64,000 nt of DNA from Hyphomicrobiaceae bacterium (GCA_022842785.1 JALHOW010000012.1:1-64000); one strand, 5' to 3'; positions 1 to 8,954 are shown, numbered from the stretch's first letter. Notes: generated by a model not told the origin, from the sequence alone. Numbers and translations are program-made.

Positions 1-150
1 AACCCGCTTCGGCGGTTTGCTTTCTGTGGCACTTTCCCTGGGGTTGCCCCCGGCGGCCGTTAGCCGCCACCGTCGATCCATGGAGCCCGGACTTTCCTCC
101 ACCGGTACGCAGCCTTGCGACAACCCGGCAGCGACCGTCCGGCCGGCTGA
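1..150 (-). ncRNA. rnpB: RNase P RNA (5' part; 3' end beyond the window)
   Basis: Read on the minus strand, this contains the universal RNase P RNA core: GAGGAAAGTCCGGGCTC (complement of 83-99), the 5' half of the P4 region, and GTGCCACAGAAA (complement of 21-32), another highly conserved block. The hairpin CGGCGGCC..GGCCGCCG-type stem and the segment from about 100 to 125 fit the P3 and P7-P10 regions. RNase P RNA is the catalytic subunit that trims the 5' leaders of tRNA precursors. The gene runs off the left edge, so the 3' half is missing. The 5' end near 150 is an estimate based on a GC-rich strand that would form P1. No protein-coding explanation is needed for 1-217. Confidence 0.93.
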
Positions 151-217
151 CATGGGAGACATAAGGGGCGCCACAGCGCCCCCGTCAAGCATTTCGCGAT
201 CTTCCGGTTAGCGGATT

Positions 218-1651
218 TCAGGCCGCGTTCCAGCCCATGACGGCCTTGGTCTCGAGGTATTCCTCGATGCCGTGACGGCCCCATTCTCGGCCGTTGCCCG
301 ACTGGCGATATCCGCCGAAGGGTGCCGAAGGATCGGCTACGGCCATGTTGACCGTCACCATGCCGGCGCGGATCTGCCGCGCGACACGCTTCGCCCGCTC
401 GCGGTCGGCGGAGTGCACGTATCCCGCGAGGCCGAACATGTGATCGTTGGCGATACGGATCGCATCCGCCTCGTCCTTGTAGGCCATGATCGAGAGCACC
501 GGCCCGAAGACCTCCTCGCGTGCGATCCGCATGTCGGGCGTTACGTTCGAGAAGACGGTTGGTTTGACGAAGTAGCCGGTACTCAAACCTTCCGGCTTGC
601 CAAGCCCGCCCGTCACGAGCGTTGCGCCGTCCTTGATGCCCGACTGGATGAGATCCTGGATCTTTTTCCACTGCACGTCGGAGACTACCGGTCCCATCTC
701 GGCGTCGGCATCCGTGGGGAGACCGACCTTGATGCTCTCCGCAACGGTCTTCGCGATCGCCGCTGCTTCGGCCATGCGCGCGGCTGGTACCAGCATGCGC
801 GTCGGCGAATTGCACGATTGGCCACCATTGCGGAAGCAGAGCCTCACGCCTTCCGTCACCGCCTTCTGCAAATCGACATCGTCGAGCAGGATGTTCGCCG
901 ACTTGCCACCGAGCTCCTGCCCGACGCGCTTGACGGTCGGCGCGGCGCGGATCGCGACGTCGATGCCGGCGCCGGTCGAGCCTGTGAAGGACATGCAGTC
1001 GACATCGGGATGCTCGGCAAGCGCCTGCCCCACCACGCGGTCGCCGTGCACGAGATTGAAGACGCCCGCAGGAGCGCCGGCTTCCTCCAGCATCTCGGCG
1101 ATCAGGATCGCGGAGAAGGGCGCCACTTCGGACGGCTTCAGCACCATTGTGCAGCCTGCCGCAATCGCCGCAGCGACCTTGCAGGAGATCTGGTTGGCGG
1201 GCCAATTCCACGGCGTGATCATGCCGACGACGCCGATCGGCTCGCGCAGAATTTCCGTCGGGCCGTGCGCTTCCTCGAATGGGTAGGTCTTGAGCACGCT
1301 GTGGGCCGTGCGGAAATGGCCCATGCCGGCGCCGGCCTGGAAGCGTGTGGCGAACGAGATCGGCGCGCCCATCTCGCGGCTGATGGTCTCGCCCATCTCC
1401 GTGAAGCGGCGCTTGAAGATCGCGGCGATCTTCTCGAGCAGAGCAAGGCGCTCCTCGCGTGAGGTGGCGGCGAAAGGAGGGAACGCCGCGCGCGCCGCGG
1501 CCACGGCGCGATCGACATCGGCTTTGGTGCCGAGTGTGACTTTGGCAAAGGGCTGCTCGGTCGCCGGATTGATGACGTCGATCGACGTTGCGCCGACGGG
1601 GGCGACCCAGGAACCGTTGATGAAGTATTTCTGGCCCTTGTCCAAATTCAT
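218..1651 (-). CDS. Aldehyde dehydrogenase family protein (NAD(P)+-dependent)
   Basis: This is a 477-residue, full-length member of the aldehyde dehydrogenase superfamily, which oxidises aldehydes to carboxylic acids with NAD(P)+. PWNWP (about 147-151) and FTGST (222-226) mark the cofactor-binding Rossmann domain. The general base is Glu246 in QELGGKS and the catalytic nucleophile is Cys280 in NGGQSC. EEVFGPVL and PFGGYRQSG sit near the C-terminus. The ATG is preceded by GGAG at good spacing. The substrate cannot be told from sequence; the closest look is to the broad group that includes betaine-aldehyde and 4-aminobutyraldehyde enzymes. It stands alone, lies just downstream of the rnpB promoter region, and is divergent from the CBS protein gene. 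Confidence 0.93.
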   Translation of the reverse strand: MNLDKGQKYFINGSWVAPVGATSIDVINPATEQPFAKVTLGTKADVDRAVAAARAAFPPFAATSREERLALLEKIAAIFKRRFTEMGETISREMGAPISFATRFQAGAGMGHFRTAHSVLKTYPFEEAHGPTEILREPIGVVGMITPWNWPANQISCKVAAAIAAGCTMVLKPSEVAPFSAILIAEMLEEAGAPAGVFNLVHGDRVVGQALAEHPDVDCMSFTGSTGAGIDVAIRAAPTVKRVGQELGGKSANILLDDVDLQKAVTEGVRLCFRNGGQSCNSPTRMLVPAARMAEAAAIAKTVAESIKVGLPTDADAEMGPVVSDVQWKKIQDLIQSGIKDGATLVTGGLGKPEGLSTGYFVKPTVFSNVTPDMRIAREEVFGPVLSIMAYKDEADAIRIANDHMFGLAGYVHSADRERAKRVARQIRAGMVTVNMAVADPSAPFGGYRQSGNGREWGRHGIEEYLETKAVMGWNAA

Positions 1652-2002
1652 GCTTGTTCTCCGTCGAGATCCTGTTGCGCTGCACTAGGCCGCGATTGCT
1701 GTTGGCGTCAGCTTTAGGCCGCGGGCTTCGCGCGATCAACGACTTGGTAGGCCGAGCTGATTTGTGCGCCGCACGTATGGGTCGTGCGGGAACGGACCTT
1801 TTTCCTTGCAAGGCCCCGTCCCATGTCCCACCTTTACCACAGCGGCGCACTGTGCCGGTTGGGCATTGTGGGCGCCTCTGAAGGAGCGACGAACAGTTTC
1901 ATCGGCCACGGTGATCGGTTCGTGCAGCGACAGGGCTTGAGGGGGCGGGGCGCCCTGTACCCGCGCGATTGGGTCATCCGACCGGTGAACGGGAGGACAT
2001 CC
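1652..2002. other. Intergenic region between divergent genes
   Basis: About 350 bases separate the starts of the aldehyde dehydrogenase and CBS genes, so both promoters should lie here. Open frames in this stretch have no recognisable protein features and the CBS gene has a clear later start. I see no convincing -35/-10 pair, riboswitch or repeat. Confidence 0.5.
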
Positions 2003-2434
2003 ATGCATGTTGCCTCAATACTCAAGGTCAAGGGTCACGCCGTCGAGACGGTTCGTGCCGACACCACGCTCACGGCGGTCGCTAGCCGCCTTGCCGACAA
2101 GCGGATCGGCGCCGTTGTGGTGACCGACAAGACCGGAACCATTGCCGGGATCGTCTCTGAGCGTGACATTGTCCATGCGCTCGCTCGCGAGGGTGTGGAC
2201 TGCCTCGACTGGCCGGTCTCGGAGATCATGACGCGGGAGGTGCTTACCTGCTCGGCGGACGATACCATTGACGAGATCATGAGCCGCATGACGGCGCGGC
2301 GCTGCCGGCATCTGCCGGTCGTCGATGGGCGCAAGCTCGCCGGCATCATCTCGATCGGCGACGTGGTCAAGCACCACATCGCCGAGGTCGAGATGGAGGC
2401 CATGGCCATGCGGGACTACATCGCGACGGCGTGA
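2003..2434 (+). CDS. Two-CBS-domain protein
   Basis: This small cytoplasmic protein of 143 residues consists only of a CBS pair (about residues 8-60 and 73-130). The repeats carry the usual pattern: GAVVVTD..G.IAGIVSERDI in the first and RRCRHLPVVDGRKLAGIISIGD in the second. CBS pairs bind adenosyl ligands such as AMP, ATP or SAM and act as energy or ligand sensors, usually by binding a partner protein. The ATG at 2003 was chosen because GGGAGGA lies just upstream; the frame stays open further 5', but that extension does not look like protein. Stand-alone CBS proteins of this size are common in Alphaproteobacteria. The partner is unknown. Confidence 0.9.
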   Translation: MHVASILKVKGHAVETVRADTTLTAVASRLADKRIGAVVVTDKTGTIAGIVSERDIVHALAREGVDCLDWPVSEIMTREVLTCSADDTIDEIMSRMTARRCRHLPVVDGRKLAGIISIGDVVKHHIAEVEMEAMAMRDYIATA

Positions 2435-2503
2435 GGCCAACGGCGAATGCCGCGCTGTGCGGACAAGCACGGCGCGGCAAGCACTCGGGACTACGTTGAC
2501 GAC

Positions 2504-2773
2504 TTAGACGCGCCAGCCGTTGCGCCGCTCATTGGCTGCATTGATCAGCGACGACGTGATCTCGCTTCTGTCGAGGCCGATGTCATTCAGCATCCGGTCG
2601 TCGAGTGCGTGAAGTTCTTTCTCGGCTCTCCTGAAGGTCCGGTAGCGGATATAGCTCGCAGCGACCTTGGTGACGAAACCGATGATTGTGGAGTTTGCGC
2701 CGGCGAAAGACGACGGCAGCTTGCCTTCGGCGTCGCCATAAGGCGCGCCTATTTCCAGCTTCTGGGCATTCAT
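2504..2773 (-). CDS. DUF1127 domain protein
   Basis: This protein of 89 residues has a C-terminal DUF1127 motif: RAEKELHALDDRMLNDIGLDRSEI (about residues 49-72), with the invariant L..LDDRML.DIGL core. The N-terminal half is variable. Small DUF1127 proteins are abundant in Alphaproteobacteria; in Agrobacterium and Rhodobacter they have been linked to phosphate, carbon and RNA metabolism, and the arginine-rich motif can bind RNA. The gene is convergent with the CBS gene and lies downstream of another short minus-strand gene. Confidence 0.85.
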   Translation of the reverse strand: MNAQKLEIGAPYGDAEGKLPSSFAGANSTIIGFVTKVAASYIRYRTFRRAEKELHALDDRMLNDIGLDRSEITSSLINAANERRNGWRV

Positions 2774-2822
2774 GGGATTTAGATCTCTTATCTCGATGAA
2801 TCGTGGATTGGCGAAAGCGTGA

Positions 2823-3041
2823 TCAGACGAATGTGAATCGTCGGATGTGATCCGCTTTCATGCCGAGAAATTTCAGACCCACGTGCATGTCGCGTCGCAC
2901 CACGCGATCGATCGCCACGTGTGCTTGCGTTTTCGGCGGCGTTGCGGTCGCGCCCGAAAAATCGGCAATGGCCACGTTCGTCGATTTCTGAGCGCCTGCA
3001 CCTGTCAGGTGTGCGCGGTTGCGTGTGTGCTTGTTGCTCAT
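2823..3041 (-). CDS. Small hypothetical protein (72 aa)
   Basis: I do not recognise this protein. It is short, basic and has no signal peptide or membrane segment; its C-terminal half (DRVVRRDMHVGLKFLGMKADHIRRF) looks folded or helical. The start at 3041 is chosen because AGAGGAG sits nine bases upstream; a longer frame starts at 3149, but its extra codons lack a ribosome site. It is followed on the same strand by the DUF1127 gene and is divergent from the LysR gene. A real gene is likely from the strong ribosome-binding site. Confidence 0.55.
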   Translation of the reverse strand: MSNKHTRNRAHLTGAGAQKSTNVAIADFSGATATPPKTQAHVAIDRVVRRDMHVGLKFLGMKADHIRRFTFV

Positions 3042-3313
3042 GCTCATCATCTCCTCTGAGATTTTCCCGCGCTGGTCGAGGCCCTCCGCGCAGATTGGCT
3101 TAATCTCATGTTCCACGTGATTTGATAATCCAGTGCTGCGGACAAACATTGCGGAATTTCATTCGCAGATCGACTGCGCTTCATGCTAAACAGCCCCATC
3201 CCAAGTGCGAAATAAACAGGCGCCGAAAGTGCCCGCCTAGAATACCGGCGGGCGCCCGAGAGCGGATGCGCGCGCCTGCAGAGCAGCGACTGTGCCTAAG
3301 CAGCAGGTATGCA

Positions 3314-4213
3314 ATGCGACAGCCTGATGAAATGCTGGTGATGGTGCGCGTTGCCGACCGTGGTGGCTTCACCGCGGCGGCAGAGGACGTCGGGCTTACG
3401 CCGTCGGCTGTGGCCAAGCTCGTGCAGCGCCTGGAGCTGCGCCTTGGCGTGCGCCTGCTCAATCGCACGACCCGTCGCGTGACGTTGACGGCGGAGGGTG
3501 AGCGGTACGTGGCACGCTCGCGCAAAATTCTCGCCGATATCGACGAGTGCGAGGCGGATGTCATGGCGCAGGGCGCCGCGCCGCGCGGGGAGCTCCGCGT
3601 TGCCTGCGCGACGGGCGTGGGCTTCGCGACGATCGTTGGTGCACTGCCGAGGTTTCGTGAATGCTATCCCGACGTACGCATCGAGTTTGCGATCGGCAGC
3701 CGCCGTATCGATCTGGTCGAGAACCAGATCGATGTCGCGATCAGGCTCGGTGGCCTCCCAGATAGTTCGTTCGTCGCGCGCAAGCTTGCGACGTTCCACC
3801 GGATCCTCTGTGCCTCACCGGCGTACCTGGAAAAGGCGCCGCGGCTCGAGGCGCCCGAAGATCTTCTGGAGCACGAGTGCCTGTTCGCCTCGTCTACTGC
3901 GGATCTCGATCTCTGGCCGTTTCGCGACGGCGCGCGTGTCCGCCGGCTCAGGGTGTCGTCCCGCTACACGTTTGACGACGGTATGGCCTGCTATCTGGCA
4001 AGTCTCGCAGGTGTTGGCATCATTCGCCTGTCGAATGAGCAGGCGGCGCGGGCCCTTAAGGTCGGCCGTCTCGTCCCTGTCCTCCAGGCGGACCATGTGT
4101 CCGAGGCGGTGCAGCTGCACGCGGTCGTGCCGCAGGGACGCCAGAGCTCGCCGAAGGTCCGGGCGTTCATCGATTTCCTCGCCGATGCCTACGAGCAGGA
4201 GGGGTGGCGATAA
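3314..4213 (+). CDS. LysR-family transcriptional regulator
   Basis: This 299-residue regulator has standard LysR length. The N-terminal winged helix-turn-helix spans about residues 1-62, with the characteristic GGFTAAAEDVGLTPSAVAKLVQRLE helix pair and LLNRTTRRVTLTAEG wing. The C-terminal periplasmic-binding-protein-like effector domain covers about 90-295 (GELRVACATGVG...). Within the family it resembles the CrgA/DsdC-like group that acts on oxidoreductase genes. The start at 3314 gives the normal LysR N-terminus; the frame is open upstream to 3122 without any LysR-like residues. The next gene upstream is a divergent short gene, so its target is not obvious. Confidence 0.92.
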   Translation: MRQPDEMLVMVRVADRGGFTAAAEDVGLTPSAVAKLVQRLELRLGVRLLNRTTRRVTLTAEGERYVARSRKILADIDECEADVMAQGAAPRGELRVACATGVGFATIVGALPRFRECYPDVRIEFAIGSRRIDLVENQIDVAIRLGGLPDSSFVARKLATFHRILCASPAYLEKAPRLEAPEDLLEHECLFASSTADLDLWPFRDGARVRRLRVSSRYTFDDGMACYLASLAGVGIIRLSNEQAARALKVGRLVPVLQADHVSEAVQLHAVVPQGRQSSPKVRAFIDFLADAYEQEGWR

Positions 4214-4469
4214 GCCGATGCCTGTGCCTTCGAGCAGGTATGGGCGGCGGACATTTGCGGGCGGACATCGATGAGATGACGACGCGACGCGACTGGACGT
4301 GCAATGGACGTAAATTGCCCTTAGGATTGAGGCGGCCGCTAAGGAATCGCCCTGATGGTAAGAGGGTTGCGCGCTGGAGGCGCGTATCGAGGCGTGAGGC
4401 GCTGCTGATACTGCATTCGCCCCCCGACCATCGAATACATCATCTGCGCGATACATTGAGGAATGACGG

Positions 4470-4676
4470 ATGGACGAGATTGCGCTCGATCGCGCGACCA
4501 TGGGCCGTTTGGCGAAAGCATTGGCCTTCATCTGCGGACCGAGCCATCCGGCGACGGTGGCTCTCACGGCGGCCGAAGAAACGGGCTCGGCGAAAGACAT
4601 CAAACACGCCCGCACGCTGTTTCTCAGGCTAAAGCCTGGCGATCGACGCGCTGCTCTGGCCATGATTGCCGAATGA
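4470..4676 (+). CDS. Small hypothetical protein (68 aa)
   Basis: I do not recognise this protein. GAGGA lies seven bases before the ATG. It is predicted helical, with segments ATMGRLAKALAFIC and AKDIKHARTLFLRLKPGDRRAALAMIAE, and has no signal peptide. It sits alone between the LysR gene and tRNA-Leu and is followed by a strong hairpin. Coding is supported by the ribosome site, a full-length frame and sensible composition; function is unknown. Confidence 0.55.
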   Translation: MDEIALDRATMGRLAKALAFICGPSHPATVALTAAEETGSAKDIKHARTLFLRLKPGDRRAALAMIAE

Positions 4677-4710
4677 TCGCTTTGCTGGCGCGCAGCGGTA
4701 CTCGGAGCTA

Positions 4711-4751
4711 AGCCGAGCCCGCCGCCGCTGGAATGTCGGCGCGGCTCGGTT
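4711..4751. terminator. Strong GC-rich hairpin between convergent genes
   Basis: CCGAGCC (4713-4719) pairs with GGCTCGG (4743-4749), and the inner CGCCG (4720-4724) pairs with CGGCG (4737-4741), leaving a single bulged base. It lies between the end of the 68-residue gene (+) and the 3' end of tRNA-Leu (-), where a two-way terminator is expected. There is no long T tract, so termination strength is uncertain. Confidence 0.5.
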
Positions 4752-4784
4752 ATCAAGCGGGATCGGCGATGCTTCGGCGGGTTC

Positions 4785-4871
4785 TGGTGCGGACGGTGGG
4801 AATCGAACCCACACGACGTTGCCGTCTCAGGATTTTAAGTCCTGTGTGTCTACCAGTTCCACCACGTCCGC
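4785..4871 (-). tRNA. tRNA-Leu (anticodon UAA)
   Basis: On the minus strand the acceptor arm GCGGACG pairs with CGTCCGC and is followed by A and an encoded CCA. The anticodon stem CAGGA/TCCTG encloses the loop CTTAAAA, giving anticodon TAA. The T arm contains the standard GGTTCGATTCC. A long variable arm (GACGGCAACGTC) is present, as expected for a class II tRNA such as tRNA-Leu. Length is 87 with CCA. It reads UUA/UUG codons, which are rare in this GC-rich genome. Confidence 0.96.
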
Positions 4872-5133
4872 GCGCGAGGACTCAGCCCACTGGGCTATAG
4901 ATTGTCGTGCGTTCTTCGACAACACCGGCTTTCAAGCTGGGGCGCCTCACACGTTCCGGCGTCCCGCAGCCTCGGTCTATGTGCGAGCCGGCGCGGGTTT
5001 ACCGGATAGAGCGCAATGACCAATTTTGCGTGAGTGTTTCACGGGCAACCGTGACCGCTCTTCCATCGGGCGCAAGTCCGTTCTACTGCAAGGATGTTGC
5101 CCCCGATCCACGGTGCCTGATGGAGCTGAAGCC

Positions 5134-6528
5134 ATGACGAACCCAAGCGATGCCTTGGCCGATATCTGGCGGACGATCGGTGGAGATCATGCAGCCCTTT
5201 CGCGCATGAAGCTCACCGGCGCCGAGCCGGCACTCCCCTCTTCCTTCAGGACCGGCACGATAGCCCAGGCGACCATTGCGGCGTCGGCATTGGCCGCGAG
5301 CGAGGTCGATCGGGTGCGCAATGGACGCGCCCAGCAGGTGAGCGTCGACATGCGCCATGCGGTCGCCGAGTTCGTCAGCGAGCGGCTGTACACGGTCGAT
5401 GGCAGGCCACCGCCCGCCACCTGGGACAAGATCGCCGGGACCTACCAGACGGGGGATGGCCGCTGGGTCCGCCTCCATACGAACTTCCCGCATCATCGCG
5501 AGGGCATTCTCGACATGCTCGGCGTGCCCTACGAGCGCGAGGCGGTGGCGACCGCGCTCAAAGGCTGGCGCGGCCAGGACTATGAGGATGAGGTCGCACG
5601 GCGCGGCCTCGTCGGTACCATGATGCGCACGCCGGCCGAATGGGCGGGCCATCCGCAGGGCATGGCCGTCGCGGGTCTCCCCCTTATCGAGATCGTTCAG
5701 ATCGGCGAAGCGCCACCGCGTCCGCTGCCTCCTGGCGCACGCCCGCTTTCCGCCGTGCGCGTGCTCGATCTGACGCGCGTGCTGGCCGGGCCTGTATGCG
5801 GGCGCACGCTTGCGGCGCATGGTGCCGACGTGCTGCGCGTGACAGGGCCTCATCTCCCCGATATCCCGGGTCTCGATGTGGATACCGGGCGCGGTAAGCT
5901 CTCGACGCACATCGATCTGCGTGGCAGCGAAGGCAAGGCAACACTCTCGATGTTGCTCGAGAACGCCGACATCTTTGTCCAGGGCTATCGGCCGGGCGGT
6001 ATTGCCGAACGCGGGTTCTCGCCCGGGCGCGCGGCGAAACTACGCCCCGGCATCGTGTACGTGACACTGAGCGCATGGAGCCATGTCGGGCCTTGGGCGG
6101 CGCGTCGCGGCTTCGATTCGCTCGTCCAGACGGCGACGGGCATCAATCGCGCGGAAGCCGAGGTTGCGGGCGTCGACCGGCCTGTCGAGCTTCCCTGCCA
6201 GGCATTGGATCACGGCGCCGGATACCTCATGGCCGCCGGTGCCATGATGGCTCTCAAGCGACGGGCGGAGATCGGCGGATCGTGGATGGTGCGCGTCTCG
6301 CTTGCGCAGGTCGGACATTGGTTGACGGGCCTTGGTCGCGTTCCTGATGGCCAGAAGGCCGCCAAGATCGATCGCGCCGCCGTACAGGACCTTCTGATGG
6401 ATCTGCCGAGTTCCTTCGGTGCGATGTCGGTGATGAGCCATGCCGGACGGCTCTCCGAAACGCTGCCGCGGTGGGATCGCCCGTCGGTCGCGCTCGGCAC
6501 GCATGCGGCGGCATGGCCGCTGGCCTGA
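5134..6528 (+). CDS. Class III (CaiB/BaiF family) CoA-transferase
   Basis: This 464-residue protein belongs to the formyl-CoA transferase/carnitine CoA-transferase family (family III), which moves CoA between carboxylic acids through an aspartyl-CoA thioester. The typical VLDLTRVLAGPVCGRTLAAHGADVLRV block is at about residues 210-236, and the likely catalytic Asp is in RRGFDSLVQTATG (about 330). An N-terminal extension of some 200 residues precedes the core, so the protein is a circular or duplicated-domain version of the family; the N-terminal half itself looks like a degenerate CoA-transferase half. The ATG at 5134 follows TGGAG. The start of the SDR gene lies 75 bases downstream, so the two may be co-transcribed. 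Confidence 0.87.
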   Translation: MTNPSDALADIWRTIGGDHAALSRMKLTGAEPALPSSFRTGTIAQATIAASALAASEVDRVRNGRAQQVSVDMRHAVAEFVSERLYTVDGRPPPATWDKIAGTYQTGDGRWVRLHTNFPHHREGILDMLGVPYEREAVATALKGWRGQDYEDEVARRGLVGTMMRTPAEWAGHPQGMAVAGLPLIEIVQIGEAPPRPLPPGARPLSAVRVLDLTRVLAGPVCGRTLAAHGADVLRVTGPHLPDIPGLDVDTGRGKLSTHIDLRGSEGKATLSMLLENADIFVQGYRPGGIAERGFSPGRAAKLRPGIVYVTLSAWSHVGPWAARRGFDSLVQTATGINRAEAEVAGVDRPVELPCQALDHGAGYLMAAGAMMALKRRAEIGGSWMVRVSLAQVGHWLTGLGRVPDGQKAAKIDRAAVQDLLMDLPSSFGAMSVMSHAGRLSETLPRWDRPSVALGTHAAAWPLA

Positions 6529-6603
6529 GGGAACTGATTGCGCTTCAGTGGGATTGGCCGGACGGGGACACTGACAGTCGGTTTCAGGAACGGAGCACAT
6601 ATC

Positions 6604-7383
6604 ATGAGCTTGAAAGGCCGGAATGCGATTGTGACAGGTTCCACGTCCGGGATCGGTCTCGGTATGGCGACGGCGCTGGCTCAGGCTGGCGCGAACGTCA
6701 TGATCAATGGCCTCGGCAGCGAGGCGGAGATCGCGGAGGCGACCAAGGAGGTCGCGGCCTTCGGGACGCGTGTCCTCTATGACCCTGCCAACATGCTCAG
6801 GCACAATCAGATCGCGGAGATGGTGGCGCGCGCCGAAAAGGAGTTTGGATCGCTCGATATCCTCATCAACAACGCCGGCATTCAATTCGTGTCGCCGGTC
6901 GAGGAGTTTCCCATCGAGAAATGGGACGCGATCATCGCGATCAATTTGAGCTCTGCTTTCCACACGACGCGTGCGGCCGTGCCTGGCATGAAGGCGCGCA
7001 AGCATGGCCGCATCATCAATCTCTGCTCGGCGCACTCGCTGGTCGCCTCACCCTTCAAGTCGGCGTACGTCGCGGCGAAGCATGGTCTCGCGGGCTTTAC
7101 GAAGACTGTGGCGCTGGAGCTTGCAACGTCGGGCGTTACGGTCAACGCCATCTCGCCGGGTTTCGTGAAGACGCCGCTTGTCGCCAAGCAGATCCCCGAC
7201 CTCGCAAAGAGCAAGGGCATCACCGAAGCGGAAGCGCAGAAAGAAATTCTCGAGGCGCAGCCCACGGAGCGCTTCGTTGAGGTCGAGGAGATCGGCGCGC
7301 TCGCGGTGTTTCTCGCGGGCGATCTGGCGTCGTCGATTACGGGCGCCAACTACTCGATCGACGGTGGCTGGACGGCGAGGTGA
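6604..7383 (+). CDS. bdhA: D-3-hydroxybutyrate dehydrogenase (SDR family)
   Basis: This 259-residue classical short-chain dehydrogenase reversibly oxidises 3-hydroxybutyrate to acetoacetate with NAD+, allowing use of poly-hydroxybutyrate breakdown products. TGSTSGIG (11-18) is the cofactor loop, NNAG is at 89-92, and the catalytic Ser142, Tyr155 and Lys159 are in place. The stretch SAHSLVASPFKSAYVAAKHG is characteristic of 3-hydroxybutyrate dehydrogenases rather than of generic SDRs. The C-terminus (SITGANYSIDGGWTAR) also fits. A GGAG-like site precedes the ATG. The adjacent CoA-transferase may supply or consume the acyl-CoA partner of the ketone-body pool. Confidence 0.88.
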   Translation: MSLKGRNAIVTGSTSGIGLGMATALAQAGANVMINGLGSEAEIAEATKEVAAFGTRVLYDPANMLRHNQIAEMVARAEKEFGSLDILINNAGIQFVSPVEEFPIEKWDAIIAINLSSAFHTTRAAVPGMKARKHGRIINLCSAHSLVASPFKSAYVAAKHGLAGFTKTVALELATSGVTVNAISPGFVKTPLVAKQIPDLAKSKGITEAEAQKEILEAQPTERFVEVEEIGALAVFLAGDLASSITGANYSIDGGWTAR

Positions 7384-7410
7384 TTAAGCGCCGCTGGCTG
7401 GCTTTCTTCC

Positions 7411-7535
7411 CCTTCTCCCCGTTCTCACGGGGAGAAGGTCGGGATGAGGGGCGGCGCCAACCGCTCACGCTGGCATATGCCGCCGCCCCTCACCCTAACC
7501 CTCTCCCGCACGCGGGGAGAGGGGACACCTTCTCA
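7411..7535. repeat. Paired REP-type palindromes (BIME-like)
   Basis: Two palindromic units face each other. Unit 1 has CTTCTCCCCG/CGGGGAGAAG (about 7413-7437) followed by GATGAGGGGCGGCG; unit 2 has CGCCGCCCCTCACCC followed by CTCTCCCGCA/GCGGGGAGAGG (about 7501-7522). The GGGGCGGCG arms are inverted copies of each other. Elements of this type are scattered in intergenic regions of Rhizobiales genomes. This one sits exactly between the convergent ends of bdhA and argJ. Confidence 0.85.
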
Positions 7536-7536
7536 C

Positions 7537-8784
7537 TCAGCTCCTATAATCCGCATTCACTGAGATGTAGCCGTGCGTGAGATCGCACGTCCAGATCGTG
7601 GACTTGCCCGATCCGATCCCCAGATCGACCTTGATGACGATCTCCGGGTTTTTCATGTACGCGGCGACAGTGTCCTCCACGTACGTCGGCGAGCGCTCGC
7701 CGTCCTTCGCCACCTGATGCGGCCCGAACCAGATGGTGAGCTTGTCGCGATCCGCGGCTTCACCAGCCTTGCCGACAGCCATGACTACGCGGCCCCAGTT
7801 CGGATCCTCCCCGGCGATTGCCGTCTTCACGAGTGGTGAGTTGGCGATCGAGAGGCCGATCGTGCGCGCCGCGCGGTCGTTCTCGGCCCCCTGGATCTCG
7901 ACAGTTACGAACTTCGAGAGACCTTCGCCGTCCTTGGCCACCATGATCGCCAGTTCGCGCATGAGATCATGCGACTTGGCCGTGAAGTCGGCGAGCGCCG
8001 GATCGTCGGCGCGATCGACGGTCTTCTGTCCGCGCGCGGCAGCCTTGCCGGTGGCGAACATGAGCATGGTGTCGCTCGTCGAGGTGTCGCCGTCGACGGT
8101 CATGCAGTTGAAGCTCTTCTGAGCACCGGCCGCGAGCAGACTCTGCAGTGCCGGCGCCGCAATGGCCGCATCCGTGAAGATGAAGCAGAGCATGGTCGCC
8201 ATATCGGGCGCGATCATGCCGGCGCCCTTGCAGAAGCCGTTGATCGTCACGGACACGCCGCCGATCGTGGCTGTACGTGTCACGAGCTTCGGGAACGTAT
8301 CCGTCGTCATGATCGCGCGGGCCGTATCACCCCAGGCATCGGGCTTTGCGGCCTTCGCCAGCCCATCGAGGAGATGCGCGAACTTGCCTGCTTCCAGCGG
8401 TTCGCCAATCACGCCGGTCGAGGCGAGATAGACGTCGCTCATGCCACAGCCGACAGCCTTCATAGCGAACTCGGCCGTCAGCTCGACGGCTTCGCGGCCC
8501 TTCTTGCCGGTGAAGGCATTTGAGTTGCCGGAGTTCACGACGAGCGCCCGTGCGCGGCCGGACTTCAGGCTCTCGCGGCACCAGAGCACCGGCGCCGAGC
8601 AGGTCTTGGACTGCGTGAGCACGCCTGCCGCGACCGTCCCCTCGTCCATGACCGCGATCATGAGATCTTTTCGATTGCGGTACTTGATGCCGGCCTCGCA
8701 CGCGGCAAAGCGCACGCCCTCGATGACAGGGACCTCGGGGAGCGCCTTGGGCGCGAACGGGGACACGGCATCAGCTTTGGCCAT
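7537..8784 (-). CDS. argJ: Bifunctional ornithine acetyltransferase / N-acetylglutamate synthase
   Basis: This protein of 415 residues recycles the acetyl group in arginine biosynthesis: it transfers acetyl from N-acetylornithine to glutamate and may also use acetyl-CoA. ArgJ is made as a precursor that cleaves itself into two chains; the cleavage site is Ala196-Thr197 in [14 protein letters not shown], and Thr197 becomes the nucleophile of the beta chain. [11 protein letters not shown] (about 83-93), GDTSTSDT and EDPNWGRV are further family blocks. The ATG at 8784 has CGGAG upstream; the frame is open to 8943 but the extension overlaps the znuB promoter region. It is divergent from the permease gene; argE lies nearby at 11.6 kb. 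Confidence 0.95.
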   Translation of the reverse strand: MAKADAVSPFAPKALPEVPVIEGVRFAACEAGIKYRNRKDLMIAVMDEGTVAAGVLTQSKTCSAPVLWCRESLKSGRARALVVNSGNSNAFTGKKGREAVELTAEFAMKAVGCGMSDVYLASTGVIGEPLEAGKFAHLLDGLAKAAKPDAWGDTARAIMTTDTFPKLVTRTATIGGVSVTINGFCKGAGMIAPDMATMLCFIFTDAAIAAPALQSLLAAGAQKSFNCMTVDGDTSTSDTMLMFATGKAAARGQKTVDRADDPALADFTAKSHDLMRELAIMVAKDGEGLSKFVTVEIQGAENDRAARTIGLSIANSPLVKTAIAGEDPNWGRVVMAVGKAGEAADRDKLTIWFGPHQVAKDGERSPTYVEDTVAAYMKNPEIVIKVDLGIGSGKSTIWTCDLTHGYISVNADYRS

Positions 8785-8954
8785 GGAGCGGCTCCGGAAA
8801 TGCAAGCGGATCGGAGGGAACGCAATACTGCCTGCAATGCCAGCGGCGCAAGGCGAACATGGCCCTTCGGCCCTGCGCCTGACGCGGGACGCGGATGCAA
8901 CACTATTGCATTCGCCCTTTACAGAGAGCCCCGCGCGGACCAAAAGTCTCGGCC

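Noticed and set aside
60-1850. 596-codon open frame covering rnpB and the aldehyde dehydrogenase
   Set aside because: It is in another frame than the real dehydrogenase and includes the RNase P RNA core.
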